A DNA stretch of 64,000 nucleotides, taken from assembly GCA_964654825.1 (NCBI GenBank), contig CAZZKG010000004.1, positions 39,277 through 103,276 on the forward strand. Reading direction: 5' to 3'. This DNA comes from CAZZKG01 sp964654825. Its GTDB lineage: Bacteria > Gemmatimonadota > CAZMKB01. The position numbers and the translations under genes were made by a program. Every line of letters starts with the position of its first letter. Positions within the stretch are counted from its first letter, which is position 1. This document shows, piece by piece, positions 17,514 through 25,733 of the stretch. The notes beneath the pieces were generated by a model. The model did no database searches and had not been told where the DNA came from. It saw nothing but the letters and a program-made list of their open reading frames with translations.

Positions 17514-17594
17514 GATAAATAGGGACAGTCACCATTTATTGAAAAATAACATAATGGTGACAAAAAAAATAAATGGTGACTGTCCCTATTTATC
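17514..17594. repeat. Palindromic interspersed repeat, copy 2
   Basis: An 81-base element with terminal inverted arms GATAAATAGGGACAGTCACC and GGTGACTGTCCCTATTTATC, here a perfect match. It is nearly identical to 3965-4044 (three substitutions and one indel). It also has the inner ATGGTGA motif, which allows two alternative hairpins. It lies upstream of the fabF promoter in an intergenic region. Confidence 0.85.
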
Positions 17595-17908
17595 TACGCT
17601 TCCTGTTGCTCGAATTGGCCCTTCGTAAAACTCAGCAAAGTGTCCCGTCCCAGAAACTCGCCACAAAATTTCCTTTTTTCATTTCTGAAAAACAGCAAGA
17701 TTCAGACCACTCGATCGTGAGTCAAAACGAAGCATACCGGGGAAATTGTCTCTGCCCGCGGTGAATGAGATGCAGGAAACCCGGGCGTAAAGACGATTGT
17801 AAAACAGGGACTCACTTCTCCGGATTTACTGCTGCTCCGCAGAATACGTAATGAGGTGCGCCTGTCATCACACACAATCCCGTCAGTTGCGTCGATACTG
17901 TTTCACCA
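17595..17908. other. Intergenic stretch with nothing recognised
   Basis: Spacer between the repeat and the 3' end of the aminopeptidase gene. No supported ORF, RNA or terminator stem with a T-run was found. A short T-rich tract occurs near 17673. Confidence 0.4.
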
Positions 17909-20200
17909 TCAGCGTGTGAGCAGCATTTTTCGGGACAGGACCGTATTCCCCGACTTGAGAACATAGAGGTATATCCCGGATGATGCAATGATTCCCTGGC
18001 GGTTGGAGCCGTCCCAGGATACCTGGTGAATCCCCGGCGAGAGTAACTCATCGACCAGGGTTTTCACCTTCCTCCCCCGGAGATCGTATATTTCCAGCAG
18101 GACGCGTGGTTGCTCATCCCTCATCTCGCCCGGTACACTGAAATTGATCAGCGTTCGTGGATTGAAGGGATTGGGAAAATTCTGATCGAGTGCAAACGTC
18201 TTCGGCAGGAGAGTCTCTCCCGGGCTGTCGATTCCGGATCCTTCGTGGATTACGATGGAGAGCCGGAGCTCATCGATGTGGGGAGGCTCCCATGAGTCGG
18301 TAATCCTCACCAGAAACGAGAACGAATCAGCGACAGTCGGCACCCCCGAGATCAACCCGTTTTCAGCCGTGAGCTCGAGACCGTCGGGCAGGGCTCCATC
18401 CTCTATCGACCACAGTCTGGCCCCGACACCGCCTTCAGATCTCAAAACAGCGTAATACTGGGTACCAACATAGCCGTCGACCAGTTCGGTGGTAGTGATT
18501 TCGAGGGGCTTCGTCCTTGATTTCAGCACCCATCCCCGGGGGTCGACAACGACATTCTCGGGCTCCCACGGGAGGCTGAAGGTGGACTCGAAATGAGTGG
18601 TGGAATCATAGACATTCTCGAAGAGGGAATCCGTGCCGGATACGAAAAGAAGTTCGAGAGGCATCTTGAAAGTCGGCCCTGAGCTCTGCACCTGGTCGAC
18701 GCTGACACGTGACTCCCAGGTACCGCTCGTGTCGCTGCTTTCCCAGGTTGTGAGATAATTCGGACGTCCCTCCTGATAGACCCACTGATCGAAAAACCAG
18801 TTGAGCTCCATGCCCGATATCGTCTCGGAGAGCGTGATGAGTTCCTGCGTGCTCGCGTGGTCATATTTGAAGGCAGGATCGTTTGCGAAAGCCGGGAGGA
18901 TCTCGAAAAACGCCGAATCCCCGACGACGTATCGCAGCATGTGCACGACCCAGGCTCCCTTGTTGTATACTGTCTCACCGAGAAGGTCCACCGGATCGTA
19001 GACAGTGCCGGGGAAACCGCCGGAGTCGAGTGTCCCCATGTAGACATGATAATCACCTATCCCACCGAGGTACTCCGCCCATAGCGCTTCGGCGTAAGTG
19101 CAGAACCCCTCACTCAGCCAGATCTCCTCCCATACGGCGGGAGTCACACTGTTTCCGTACCACGAGTGTGCGAGCTCGTGAGCGACGATCATGTCCCACC
19201 GGTGATCACCGGTGATGTATAAATCACCGTAGCTCGTTATCGTCTGGTGTTCCATGGCGGCGAAGGGAAAAGTCGGTGTCTCGGCCATTCCATATTTCTC
19301 GAGGAGGAAGGGGTATCCTCCGAAGATCGAGTCATAGACGGCGATCATTTCGTCCACCTGATTCCAATCCTCCTCGGCTGCGTCCCTGTCCTCCGGGTAG
19401 ACGAAGGAAGAGACCGGCATGGTGTCGGTGGGTGAGTAAATAAACTGCTGAAGAAATATGTCATAGTTGGTGATCGCAACACAGATATTGTATGTGGTAA
19501 CCGGATACATCTCCCTCCAGGTCACCGTTTTCGTCCCATCTCCGTTGTTGATCGAGCCGGTGAGAACGCCGTTGGATGCGAGGACCAGATCCTCCGGGAT
19601 GGTCACGATAATCGTTGCCGTCGCTTTGTCACGGATGTCGTCCTTACACGGCCACCAGGCCCGGGCATTGTCCGGCCAGCTGATGCTGTAGATGACGGGA
19701 TGACCTGAATGGCTCCGGAAAAACAGGGTGCCGTATTCGATCGGGGGAGGCGGGACGCCATGGTAGTATACCGTGATGGCGGCGGTGTCTCCGGAAGCTA
19801 TGGTCCCGTCCAGGAAGACGTTCACCACATCATCGATGTGGTCGAACTCACTCACCGTGAAAGGCGCGGAAATCGAATCGACGAAGAGGGGCTGATCGAG
19901 ATTGAACTCGAACGTCGATACTCCCGCTGTTCCGGCGATGATATCGAAAACCACGCTGCCTGTGACGAATGATGAGTCGGGTGTCAGGAAGATGTCGATG
20001 GAATAGTCGAGCACATTATACTCATCTCCCTGGAGCTTGCCTCTCAGCATCTCCGCTGTGAGGGGAAGATTCTTCACCCCGATCGGAGTCTTCTCACGCA
20101 CTATCACCTCCTGACCATTTACCTCAGAAAGTGAAACTGCCAGGATCAGAACCAGAATCGTGCCGGTGACCACTCCCAGTATGCTTGTGCAATTCCTCAT
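17909..20200 (-). CDS. Secreted M1-family aminopeptidase with FlgD-like sorting domain
   Basis: About 763 residues. A signal peptide (CTSILGVVTGTILVLILA) is followed by an M1 N-terminal beta domain, then the gluzincin site HELAHSWYGN (HExxH at about 341-345) with the third zinc ligand Glu364 in WLSEGFCTYAEAL. The exopeptidase motif is AAMEHQT instead of GAMEN. The HEAT-like domain of full M1 enzymes is missing. Instead there is a putative Ig domain (YVGTQYYAVLRSEGGVGARL ... LISGVPT) and a C-terminal FlgD-like module (FALDQNFPNPFNPRTLINFS ... SGIYLYVLKSGN), which in FCB bacteria directs secretion or anchoring. The ATG at 20200 has GAGGGAG upstream; a GTG at 20221 overlaps the previous stop. 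It is co-transcribed with the Omp85 fusion gene, suggesting a shared surface proteolysis role. Confidence 0.85.
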   Translation of the reverse strand: MRNCTSILGVVTGTILVLILAVSLSEVNGQEVIVREKTPIGVKNLPLTAEMLRGKLQGDEYNVLDYSIDIFLTPDSSFVTGSVVFDIIAGTAGVSTFEFNLDQPLFVDSISAPFTVSEFDHIDDVVNVFLDGTIASGDTAAITVYYHGVPPPPIEYGTLFFRSHSGHPVIYSISWPDNARAWWPCKDDIRDKATATIIVTIPEDLVLASNGVLTGSINNGDGTKTVTWREMYPVTTYNICVAITNYDIFLQQFIYSPTDTMPVSSFVYPEDRDAAEEDWNQVDEMIAVYDSIFGGYPFLLEKYGMAETPTFPFAAMEHQTITSYGDLYITGDHRWDMIVAHELAHSWYGNSVTPAVWEEIWLSEGFCTYAEALWAEYLGGIGDYHVYMGTLDSGGFPGTVYDPVDLLGETVYNKGAWVVHMLRYVVGDSAFFEILPAFANDPAFKYDHASTQELITLSETISGMELNWFFDQWVYQEGRPNYLTTWESSDTSGTWESRVSVDQVQSSGPTFKMPLELLFVSGTDSLFENVYDSTTHFESTFSLPWEPENVVVDPRGWVLKSRTKPLEITTTELVDGYVGTQYYAVLRSEGGVGARLWSIEDGALPDGLELTAENGLISGVPTVADSFSFLVRITDSWEPPHIDELRLSIVIHEGSGIDSPGETLLPKTFALDQNFPNPFNPRTLINFSVPGEMRDEQPRVLLEIYDLRGRKVKTLVDELLSPGIHQVSWDGSNRQGIIASSGIYLYVLKSGNTVLSRKMLLTR

Positions 20201-20222
20201 GACTCCCTCGCCCCCTTTCACA

Positions 20223-23081
20223 TTAGAAATCGGACCCTATGGAGAAAAAGGTGAAATTTTCACCTGTAGTATCCAGATCGGTTTGCCAGGAAAAGTCGAG
20301 TTTCAGAACCAGGTATCCCAGTCCGAGTCTCACACCAGCTCCGTAGGCCGCACTCACGTCTCTCAGGTGAAATCCAAAGCGGCCTTCTTCGGCAAATGGG
20401 CGTAAATCATCATACCAGGCCGTTGCCATGTCATAGAACAGAATCGCCTGCATGAAATCCAGTCTCGGCCCCAGGAAAGGGAGGAGAGGGAAACGGTACT
20501 CGGTGTTGAGGATAAGGAGTTTCGTACCGTTCATTTCTCCGTAATCCGCCCCTCTGAATGTATAAGGTCCGCCGATCCTGAAAATCTGCGGCGTGTCACC
20601 GAAACTTCCGGCAAGTACAGCCCTCTGAGCCAGGAGGGTACGCCTCTTTATGTTGAAGTACCGCCGGTAATCCACGATCAGCGTGGTGTAGTCGAGATCT
20701 CCGACACTCTGTTCGACGGAATATCGTACACGCCTCCCCGAGAGAGGTCCGGTGAACCCGAAAATAGAATTGTCAACGACATAAGCCAGGTTCCCGGTCA
20801 CGTATTTCGCGGTTCCAAGATTCTCTTCCGTGACCTCGAATCCCGAGAAACTCTGTCTGACAATCTTCTCCTTGACGGTGGTGAAAGCTCCTCCGAATTC
20901 GACCCTTCTGAACGTATCGAGCGGATACCCGGCAAGGACTCCCCCACCCCGGTATATCTGGCTCTGGAATTCTGTATCGTCCGACCCTTCATCGGGGGCC
21001 GTGAAGAGACCGTAGTCGTTTCTGAACTGGAAAAAACTCGTTGCGAAGTTTATTCGATGGGCGAGATTCTGGTAAGCCACCAGGACATCTGATGACCCGA
21101 GATCCTGGTAAGCTCTCGTACCGACGATGATGTTGTGATTCCCGAGCATGTCACTTATCAATAGCTGCGATGATCCCTGAAACCCGAGGTTGGAACTGAA
21201 GCCGACACCGCCGATCAGGTAATCCGGCTCGAGCGTGATACTGTATTCTTCTTCCTCGAACCCGGAGCCATCCGGGAGATCATACCCTGCCAGGTGGTCG
21301 ATGAGCCCTGAATCACACCGTGCCTGAGTACACACCTCCTCGATCGGGCCCGGCTCAGTCGGGGGGAGCAGGTAGATGTCCCACCCGCCCCTGTCCATCG
21401 CGGACAGGGCGACATTCGTGTCAGAACCGCTGAGGGCGGGGGTGTACCGGGTAATACCGGAGATGGATGGAGTGACACTGGCATACAGCGAGGCACTCCG
21501 CTGGTCCATGTCGAAGGTGAATATGGCCGGTCTTCCATCATAGAGCGACGTGAACATGAGTTTTTTCCCGCCCTCCACCCATGAAGGACTGCCTTCATCG
21601 GCCGGGGTCTGGACTACTACCTCTACCTTGTGTGTTTCGAGATCGTACAGGGCTATATTGTCATCTCCGAAGAGGAGATTTTCCACATTTGTGTCTTCAC
21701 CCCTGTCGGTGATAATTGCGATGTACTTTCCGTCGGGTGACCATCTCGGCATCAGCTCGGCGTAGATGTCATCGGTGAGACGCGTGAGGATGTCTTCCTC
21801 AATATCATATATGTACAGATCTGATAACCCGCCTGAGACCCCGGTAAACACGACGAACCGTCCGTCCGGTGAAAAATCCGGTGACATGAGTCCGTTGAGA
21901 TCAGTGGTGATCTTCTTTTTGACCTTCCCATTAGAAGAGTCGATCAGATACACGGCGTCCTGTTTCCCGGCCTTGGCGACGAAGCAGATGCGTTTCCCGT
22001 CGTGAGACCAGGAAAGAGAGGTGTCGAGAAACCGAAGGATTTCGAGTGAGCCGCTCCGTGCCCCCTTCACGATCCTCTTCGGTTTACTATCCTCACGAAC
22101 ATCGAGGACGTAGATGTCATTGTAGAGAGACCTGTTCGATACGAAGGCTATCCGGTTGCCGTCCCGCGAGATGGCAGGGACTGCATTCAGATTGTAATAA
22201 AACCCTTCATGTCTCGTAACCGGTTTCAGCGCGACGGGAGGAAGAGTCGTCTTCTCACCCGCATAACGGTCCTCCAGGAAGGAGACAAAACCATTCGTCA
22301 GCTCCTGCGTGTCGATCCCGAGTATCTCCTCGAGCGCCTGAGGGAACCCCCCTGTGTGAGAAATCCCGGTGAGTATCTTTCCTATGGACGCGTCACCATA
22401 TTCTGCGCCTATATACTGCCAGAGAGCGTTACCCAACCGGTACACCCTGATATCGTAGATGCCTGACATCTCATCAACGGTTGGAAGCGTCTTGTTGCGG
22501 AGGGCATCTTCGAGCCAGAGTTCCGTCTGAGTATCGAGCCCCTGGCTGTAATACTCGGCAAGCCCTTCCATCACCCAGAGGGGAGGCATGCTCCTCAGAG
22601 AACTGCCCGATGGGCCGACCCGGAGTATGTCGTACTGAAAAGCGTGGACCATCTCGTGGGTCAGAACGTGGGTGAACTCCCGCATCGACCCTCCCATGGG
22701 GAGGACGACCCTTCTCTTGAGACTTTCGGTAACACCGCGAACGCCTTCCGGTATAAGTCCTCCGATTGCATTCGTCTGCTGAAAATCGTTATGCGAAGCG
22801 TATAGTATCAGAGGGATCTTGAGATCGATTTCATGGCCAATGCGTGTACTGAGCATCTGGTACGAGCGTTCCGCGAGCCGCGCCCCGAGACGAGCTCCTT
22901 CCTCTTCTTCATCATAATAGTAAACGTCGAAGTGAGGCGTCTTCAGTATCTTCCAGTCGAATTTCCGGTACTGCACCTTGTTCCGCCCGAACTGGTAACC
23001 CAGCTGGGCACTGGCATGAGGAGGGATAAGCACGGAGAGAAATAAAAGCAGGCAGAGACTTTCTGTGATTTTGCCCTTCAC
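20223..23081 (-). CDS. Peptidase MA-like + TolB beta-propeller + Omp85 barrel fusion
   Basis: A 952-residue exported protein. After a signal peptide (SLCLLLFLSVLIPPHASAQ) comes a gluzincin-like peptidase domain with HEMVHAF (142-146) and Glu172 in WVMEGLAEYY. Residues about 290-580 are TolB/WD40-like propeller blades (AISRDGNRIAFVSNRS, LSWSHDGKRICFVAK, PDFSPDGRFVVFTGV, PRWSPDGKYIAIITD). Residues about 625-952 form a BamA/Omp85-like barrel with the family motif YTFRGADYGEMNGTKLLILN and a terminal phenylalanine. It would sit in the outer membrane with propeller and peptidase in the periplasm. The GTG start has AAGGCGG seven bases upstream. Its stop overlaps the aminopeptidase gene region (TAATG). 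Whether the barrel transports or only anchors is unknown. Confidence 0.8.
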   Translation of the reverse strand: MKGKITESLCLLLFLSVLIPPHASAQLGYQFGRNKVQYRKFDWKILKTPHFDVYYYDEEEEGARLGARLAERSYQMLSTRIGHEIDLKIPLILYASHNDFQQTNAIGGLIPEGVRGVTESLKRRVVLPMGGSMREFTHVLTHEMVHAFQYDILRVGPSGSSLRSMPPLWVMEGLAEYYSQGLDTQTELWLEDALRNKTLPTVDEMSGIYDIRVYRLGNALWQYIGAEYGDASIGKILTGISHTGGFPQALEEILGIDTQELTNGFVSFLEDRYAGEKTTLPPVALKPVTRHEGFYYNLNAVPAISRDGNRIAFVSNRSLYNDIYVLDVREDSKPKRIVKGARSGSLEILRFLDTSLSWSHDGKRICFVAKAGKQDAVYLIDSSNGKVKKKITTDLNGLMSPDFSPDGRFVVFTGVSGGLSDLYIYDIEEDILTRLTDDIYAELMPRWSPDGKYIAIITDRGEDTNVENLLFGDDNIALYDLETHKVEVVVQTPADEGSPSWVEGGKKLMFTSLYDGRPAIFTFDMDQRSASLYASVTPSISGITRYTPALSGSDTNVALSAMDRGGWDIYLLPPTEPGPIEEVCTQARCDSGLIDHLAGYDLPDGSGFEEEEYSITLEPDYLIGGVGFSSNLGFQGSSQLLISDMLGNHNIIVGTRAYQDLGSSDVLVAYQNLAHRINFATSFFQFRNDYGLFTAPDEGSDDTEFQSQIYRGGGVLAGYPLDTFRRVEFGGAFTTVKEKIVRQSFSGFEVTEENLGTAKYVTGNLAYVVDNSIFGFTGPLSGRRVRYSVEQSVGDLDYTTLIVDYRRYFNIKRRTLLAQRAVLAGSFGDTPQIFRIGGPYTFRGADYGEMNGTKLLILNTEYRFPLLPFLGPRLDFMQAILFYDMATAWYDDLRPFAEEGRFGFHLRDVSAAYGAGVRLGLGYLVLKLDFSWQTDLDTTGENFTFFSIGSDF

Positions 23082-23187
23082 TTCACACCGCCTTGGATCG
23101 TCACCGGAACCCGGAACCTTTTGTGTATCACACGTTATGAGCCCGTATCTACGAGTGAGATATCGCTGTTGTCATTACTCTGATATT

Positions 23188-23216
23188 ATCATATATATAT
23201 ATGATGCTCAAGTCAA
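23188..23216 (-). promoter_or_regulatory. Promoter of the fusion/aminopeptidase operon, overlapped by a palindrome
   Basis: TTGACT (23211-23216), 17 bases and TATGAT (23188-23193) on the minus strand, about 105 bases before the GTG at 23081. An 18-base perfect palindrome of alternating AT (23188-23205) covers the -10 and spacer. It could be an operator or simply a melting aid. Confidence 0.6.
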
Positions 23217-23262
23217 TGAGACGGGTTACCGATACCGGGGTCGGCGCCTCAGGTTGTGACTC

Positions 23263-23427
23263 AGTGGCCCTGTTCATAAATACGCGTGCCTTCGGCCAAC
23301 GAAACATCCCGACCCACCGCGTTGCTCGTCGGTTAAATACCACCATAGGTATTCGCCCTCCTCGCGCCTTGTGGTTCGGGCGCCTCTATGGCCTTGGTGC
23401 ATCACCGTATTTATGAGCAGGACCACT
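23263..23427. repeat. 165-bp palindromic intergenic element
   Basis: A left arm at 23263-23284 (AGTGGCCCTGTTCATAAATA...) and a right arm at 23406-23427 are inverted copies of 22 bases with two mismatches. Inside, AATACC and GGTATT form a central hairpin around 23336-23353, and each half carries further partial dyads. The interior is GC-rich and non-coding. It ends ten bases before the QueG-like gene. The architecture suggests a dispersed mobile or structured repeat, or a folded RNA. No second copy is present in this window. Confidence 0.7.
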
Positions 23428-23436
23428 TAGAGACAG

Positions 23437-24147
23437 ATGGACTCTTCCCGCCTCGTTCGACGGATAATCAGGAGGCTTCCGTTGACAAAAGAAGAACTCG
23501 CACGCATCGCGAAATCATACGGCGCGGCTGCCATCGGAACGGCCCGGATTGAAGACATCCTGAACGGTTTCCCTTCCCTATCAAGAGAGCTCACCAGCGG
23601 TCTTCACACGGGGATCTCCGTTGCAGTCCGATTGTCAGGCAGGATACTGGATGAGATAACAGACAGGCCCACCCGGCTCTACTTCCATCACTACCGCAGG
23701 CTGAACCACCTCCTTGACCTCACGGCACATTCCATAACAGCTCTACTCCTCGAGGATGGCTACGAGGCCGTCCCTATCCCCGCTTCCCAGACAATCGACT
23801 GGCAGAATCAGACAGGTCATCTTTCGCATAAAGCCATCGCCGTAAAAGCCGGGCTCGGATGGCTGGGGAGAAACAATCTGCTGGTCACCCCCGCTTGGGG
23901 AGCACAGGTCAGGCTGGTGACGGTACTTACCGATGCGGAATTCGACGAGGACCGGATGGTGGAGAACGACTGCGGAAACTGTAGGGCCTGTGTCGAGGTC
24001 TGCCCGGCCGGAGCTCTCGGAGAAACTTACCGTGATTATGACAGAGACGGATGTCTCATCAAGATGAAAGAAATGTGCAAGATGGCAGGGATAGGCCACT
24101 ACATCTGCGGAATCTGTGTGAAAGCCTGCAGAGGGAAAAAGATGTGA
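23437..24147 (+). CDS. Epoxyqueuosine reductase-like 4Fe-4S protein (short form)
   Basis: A 236-residue protein with the QueG-type core. The motif AVKAGLGWLGRNNLLVTPAW matches the cobalamin-binding region of the family. Two [4Fe-4S] sets follow: CGNCRACVEVCP, and a distal group with CLIKMKEMC and YICGICVKAC. True QueG is about 370 residues and carries C-terminal HEAT repeats, which are absent. It may be a redox enzyme of the wider family rather than the tRNA-modifying enzyme. The ribosome site is weak. The stop overlaps the start of the DUF4416 gene (TGATG), so the two are coupled. Confidence 0.7.
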   Translation: MDSSRLVRRIIRRLPLTKEELARIAKSYGAAAIGTARIEDILNGFPSLSRELTSGLHTGISVAVRLSGRILDEITDRPTRLYFHHYRRLNHLLDLTAHSITALLLEDGYEAVPIPASQTIDWQNQTGHLSHKAIAVKAGLGWLGRNNLLVTPAWGAQVRLVTVLTDAEFDEDRMVENDCGNCRACVEVCPAGALGETYRDYDRDGCLIKMKEMCKMAGIGHYICGICVKACRGKKM

Positions 24148-24722
24148 TGAGAGAGCTTGGTGAACCTCTGAAAGTCTGCCCCTTTGTCGCGATGTTGAGT
24201 AAAGAGGAGACGCTCTTCGACAGGACCATCGATGAGCTCACCGGGTTCTTCGGTGCTCCTCTGACGATGAGCCGGAGTGTCCCATGGGAACACAGCAGCT
24301 ATTATGAGGTCGAACTCGGGAGAAACCTGTTGAGGAAATTCGTCTTCTTCTCAAGGCTGATGGATCCGGGCGATCTCGTCGAGAGCAAGAGACTAACGAT
24401 GCGAATCGAGCGGGATCTGGGCGAGGAGGCCGACGAGAAGATCAGCAGACGGATCAACATCGATCCCGGATACATGACCCGGGCGAAACTCGTCCTGGGC
24501 ACCAGTAAAGATTTCTCCCACCGTATCTACATCGGTGGTGGTATATATGCCGAGGTGACACTCTATTTCAAAGACGGGAGCTTCAGGCCGTTTTTCTACA
24601 CGTACCGGGATTACAAAGATGAAGAGAACATCAGTCTCTTCAACGAAGTGAGGGGTCAGGTCTTCGGCTGTCGATGCATCCCGGTGGAAGACACGCTACC
24701 ACAGAATGATCGATCCAGGTAA
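24147..24722 (+). CDS. DUF4416 family protein
   Basis: About 191 residues. The sequence GEPLKVCPFVAMLSKEETLF ... WEHSSYYEVELGRNLLRKFV ... RRINIDPGYMTRAKLVLGTS ... RIYIGGGIYAEVTLYFKDGS matches DUF4416, a family of unknown function common in delta-proteobacteria and FCB-like genomes. I set the start at 24147, where TGATG couples it to the upstream gene and GAGGG precedes; a longer reading from 24051 would overlap the Fe-S gene out of frame. No membrane segment or signal is present, so it is cytoplasmic. Confidence 0.7.
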   Translation: MRELGEPLKVCPFVAMLSKEETLFDRTIDELTGFFGAPLTMSRSVPWEHSSYYEVELGRNLLRKFVFFSRLMDPGDLVESKRLTMRIERDLGEEADEKISRRINIDPGYMTRAKLVLGTSKDFSHRIYIGGGIYAEVTLYFKDGSFRPFFYTYRDYKDEENISLFNEVRGQVFGCRCIPVEDTLPQNDRSR

Positions 24723-24797
24723 ATTGTGTGATCAACAGGACAGCTACGGAAGAAGAGAAAATACAGGAGGATGAAAATCTGAAGAAAGGAGATCCCG

Positions 24798-25718
24798 GTG
24801 CGTTATAGTCGTATTGTCCCACTCTCACTGTGTCTGGTCTTCGCACTGATCCAGTCCTCTTTCACAATGGAGGTATCAGGGACACATGAGGACAGGGACA
24901 GCACAACATCAATTCAGATCACGTCGGGATTTATCGAAATCGTCGGCGGAAAACTATTCTACGAACAGGCCGGTACAGGAGTGCCGGTGGTGATGATCCA
25001 TGACGAACTGCTCCACCGGGAAATCTGGGATGAGCAGTTTTCCGTTTTTGCCGAAGACTACAGAGTGATCCGTTACGACCGGCGCGGATACGGACGATCT
25101 TCCCAGCCGTTTGCGTTCTATTCGAATCTCGACGATTTGCACATCCTGTTCGAAACCCTGAAGATCGATAGAGCCCACATAATAGGGATTTCAGCCGGAG
25201 GAGGTCTCGCCATCGACTACACTCTGGCCCACCCTGAAAGGGTGTTATCTCTTGTTCTTGTCGGGCCTGTCGTCAGCGGACTCGGTTTCTCGGATCATTT
25301 TGTGGAGAGAGGCGGTCATCTTCGAGAAGCGGATCGTGAGAGTGAAGAATCACTGAGACAGTACTGGTTCAAAAGAGACCCCTACATAATCGCATTGGAA
25401 AATGATTCCGTCCGAAGGAAAGCGCAGCGGCTCATCGAATCGAATCCCCACAACACCGACTCGAAGAACTACCGCCTCGAGAGGGGAATGAGACAGAAGG
25501 CCATCGACAAACTGGAGGAAATACAGGTTCCCGTCCTGATCGTCGTAGGTGAGCACGACATCCCTGACGTTCACGCACACGCAGGTGCCCTCGAGGCAGG
25601 GATCCCGGATGCTGCGCGGATCATCATCCGTGACGCAGGTCACCTGGTACCGATGGAACGACCCGAGGAATTCAACAAACTGGTGACTGAGTTCCTGAAG
25701 AGCATCCCATCTGAATGA
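24798..25718 (+). CDS. Secreted alpha/beta hydrolase
   Basis: A 306-residue protein with an N-terminal signal peptide (IVPLSLCLVFALIQSSFT). The alpha/beta hydrolase fold follows: oxyanion region PVVMIHDELLHREIWD, YDRRGYGRSS, nucleophile elbow GISAGGG, acid in VGEHDIPD and catalytic His in DAGHLVPMERPEEF. The family covers esterases, lipases and dehalogenases; the substrate cannot be told. The GTG start at 24798 has AAAGGAG seven bases upstream. It follows DUF4416 by 75 bases and is convergent with the S41 protease gene. Confidence 0.8.
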   Translation: MRYSRIVPLSLCLVFALIQSSFTMEVSGTHEDRDSTTSIQITSGFIEIVGGKLFYEQAGTGVPVVMIHDELLHREIWDEQFSVFAEDYRVIRYDRRGYGRSSQPFAFYSNLDDLHILFETLKIDRAHIIGISAGGGLAIDYTLAHPERVLSLVLVGPVVSGLGFSDHFVERGGHLREADRESEESLRQYWFKRDPYIIALENDSVRRKAQRLIESNPHNTDSKNYRLERGMRQKAIDKLEEIQVPVLIVVGEHDIPDVHAHAGALEAGIPDAARIIIRDAGHLVPMERPEEFNKLVTEFLKSIPSE

Positions 25719-25733
25719 TACCAGTAACTACTA

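Noticed and set aside
17573..17764. 63-codon ORF after the palindrome
   Set aside because: It begins inside the repeat arm and has no ribosome site or recognisable protein features.
24051..24146. Longer start for the DUF4416 protein
   Set aside because: It would run out of frame through the Fe-S cluster region of the upstream gene; the TGATG-coupled start fits better.
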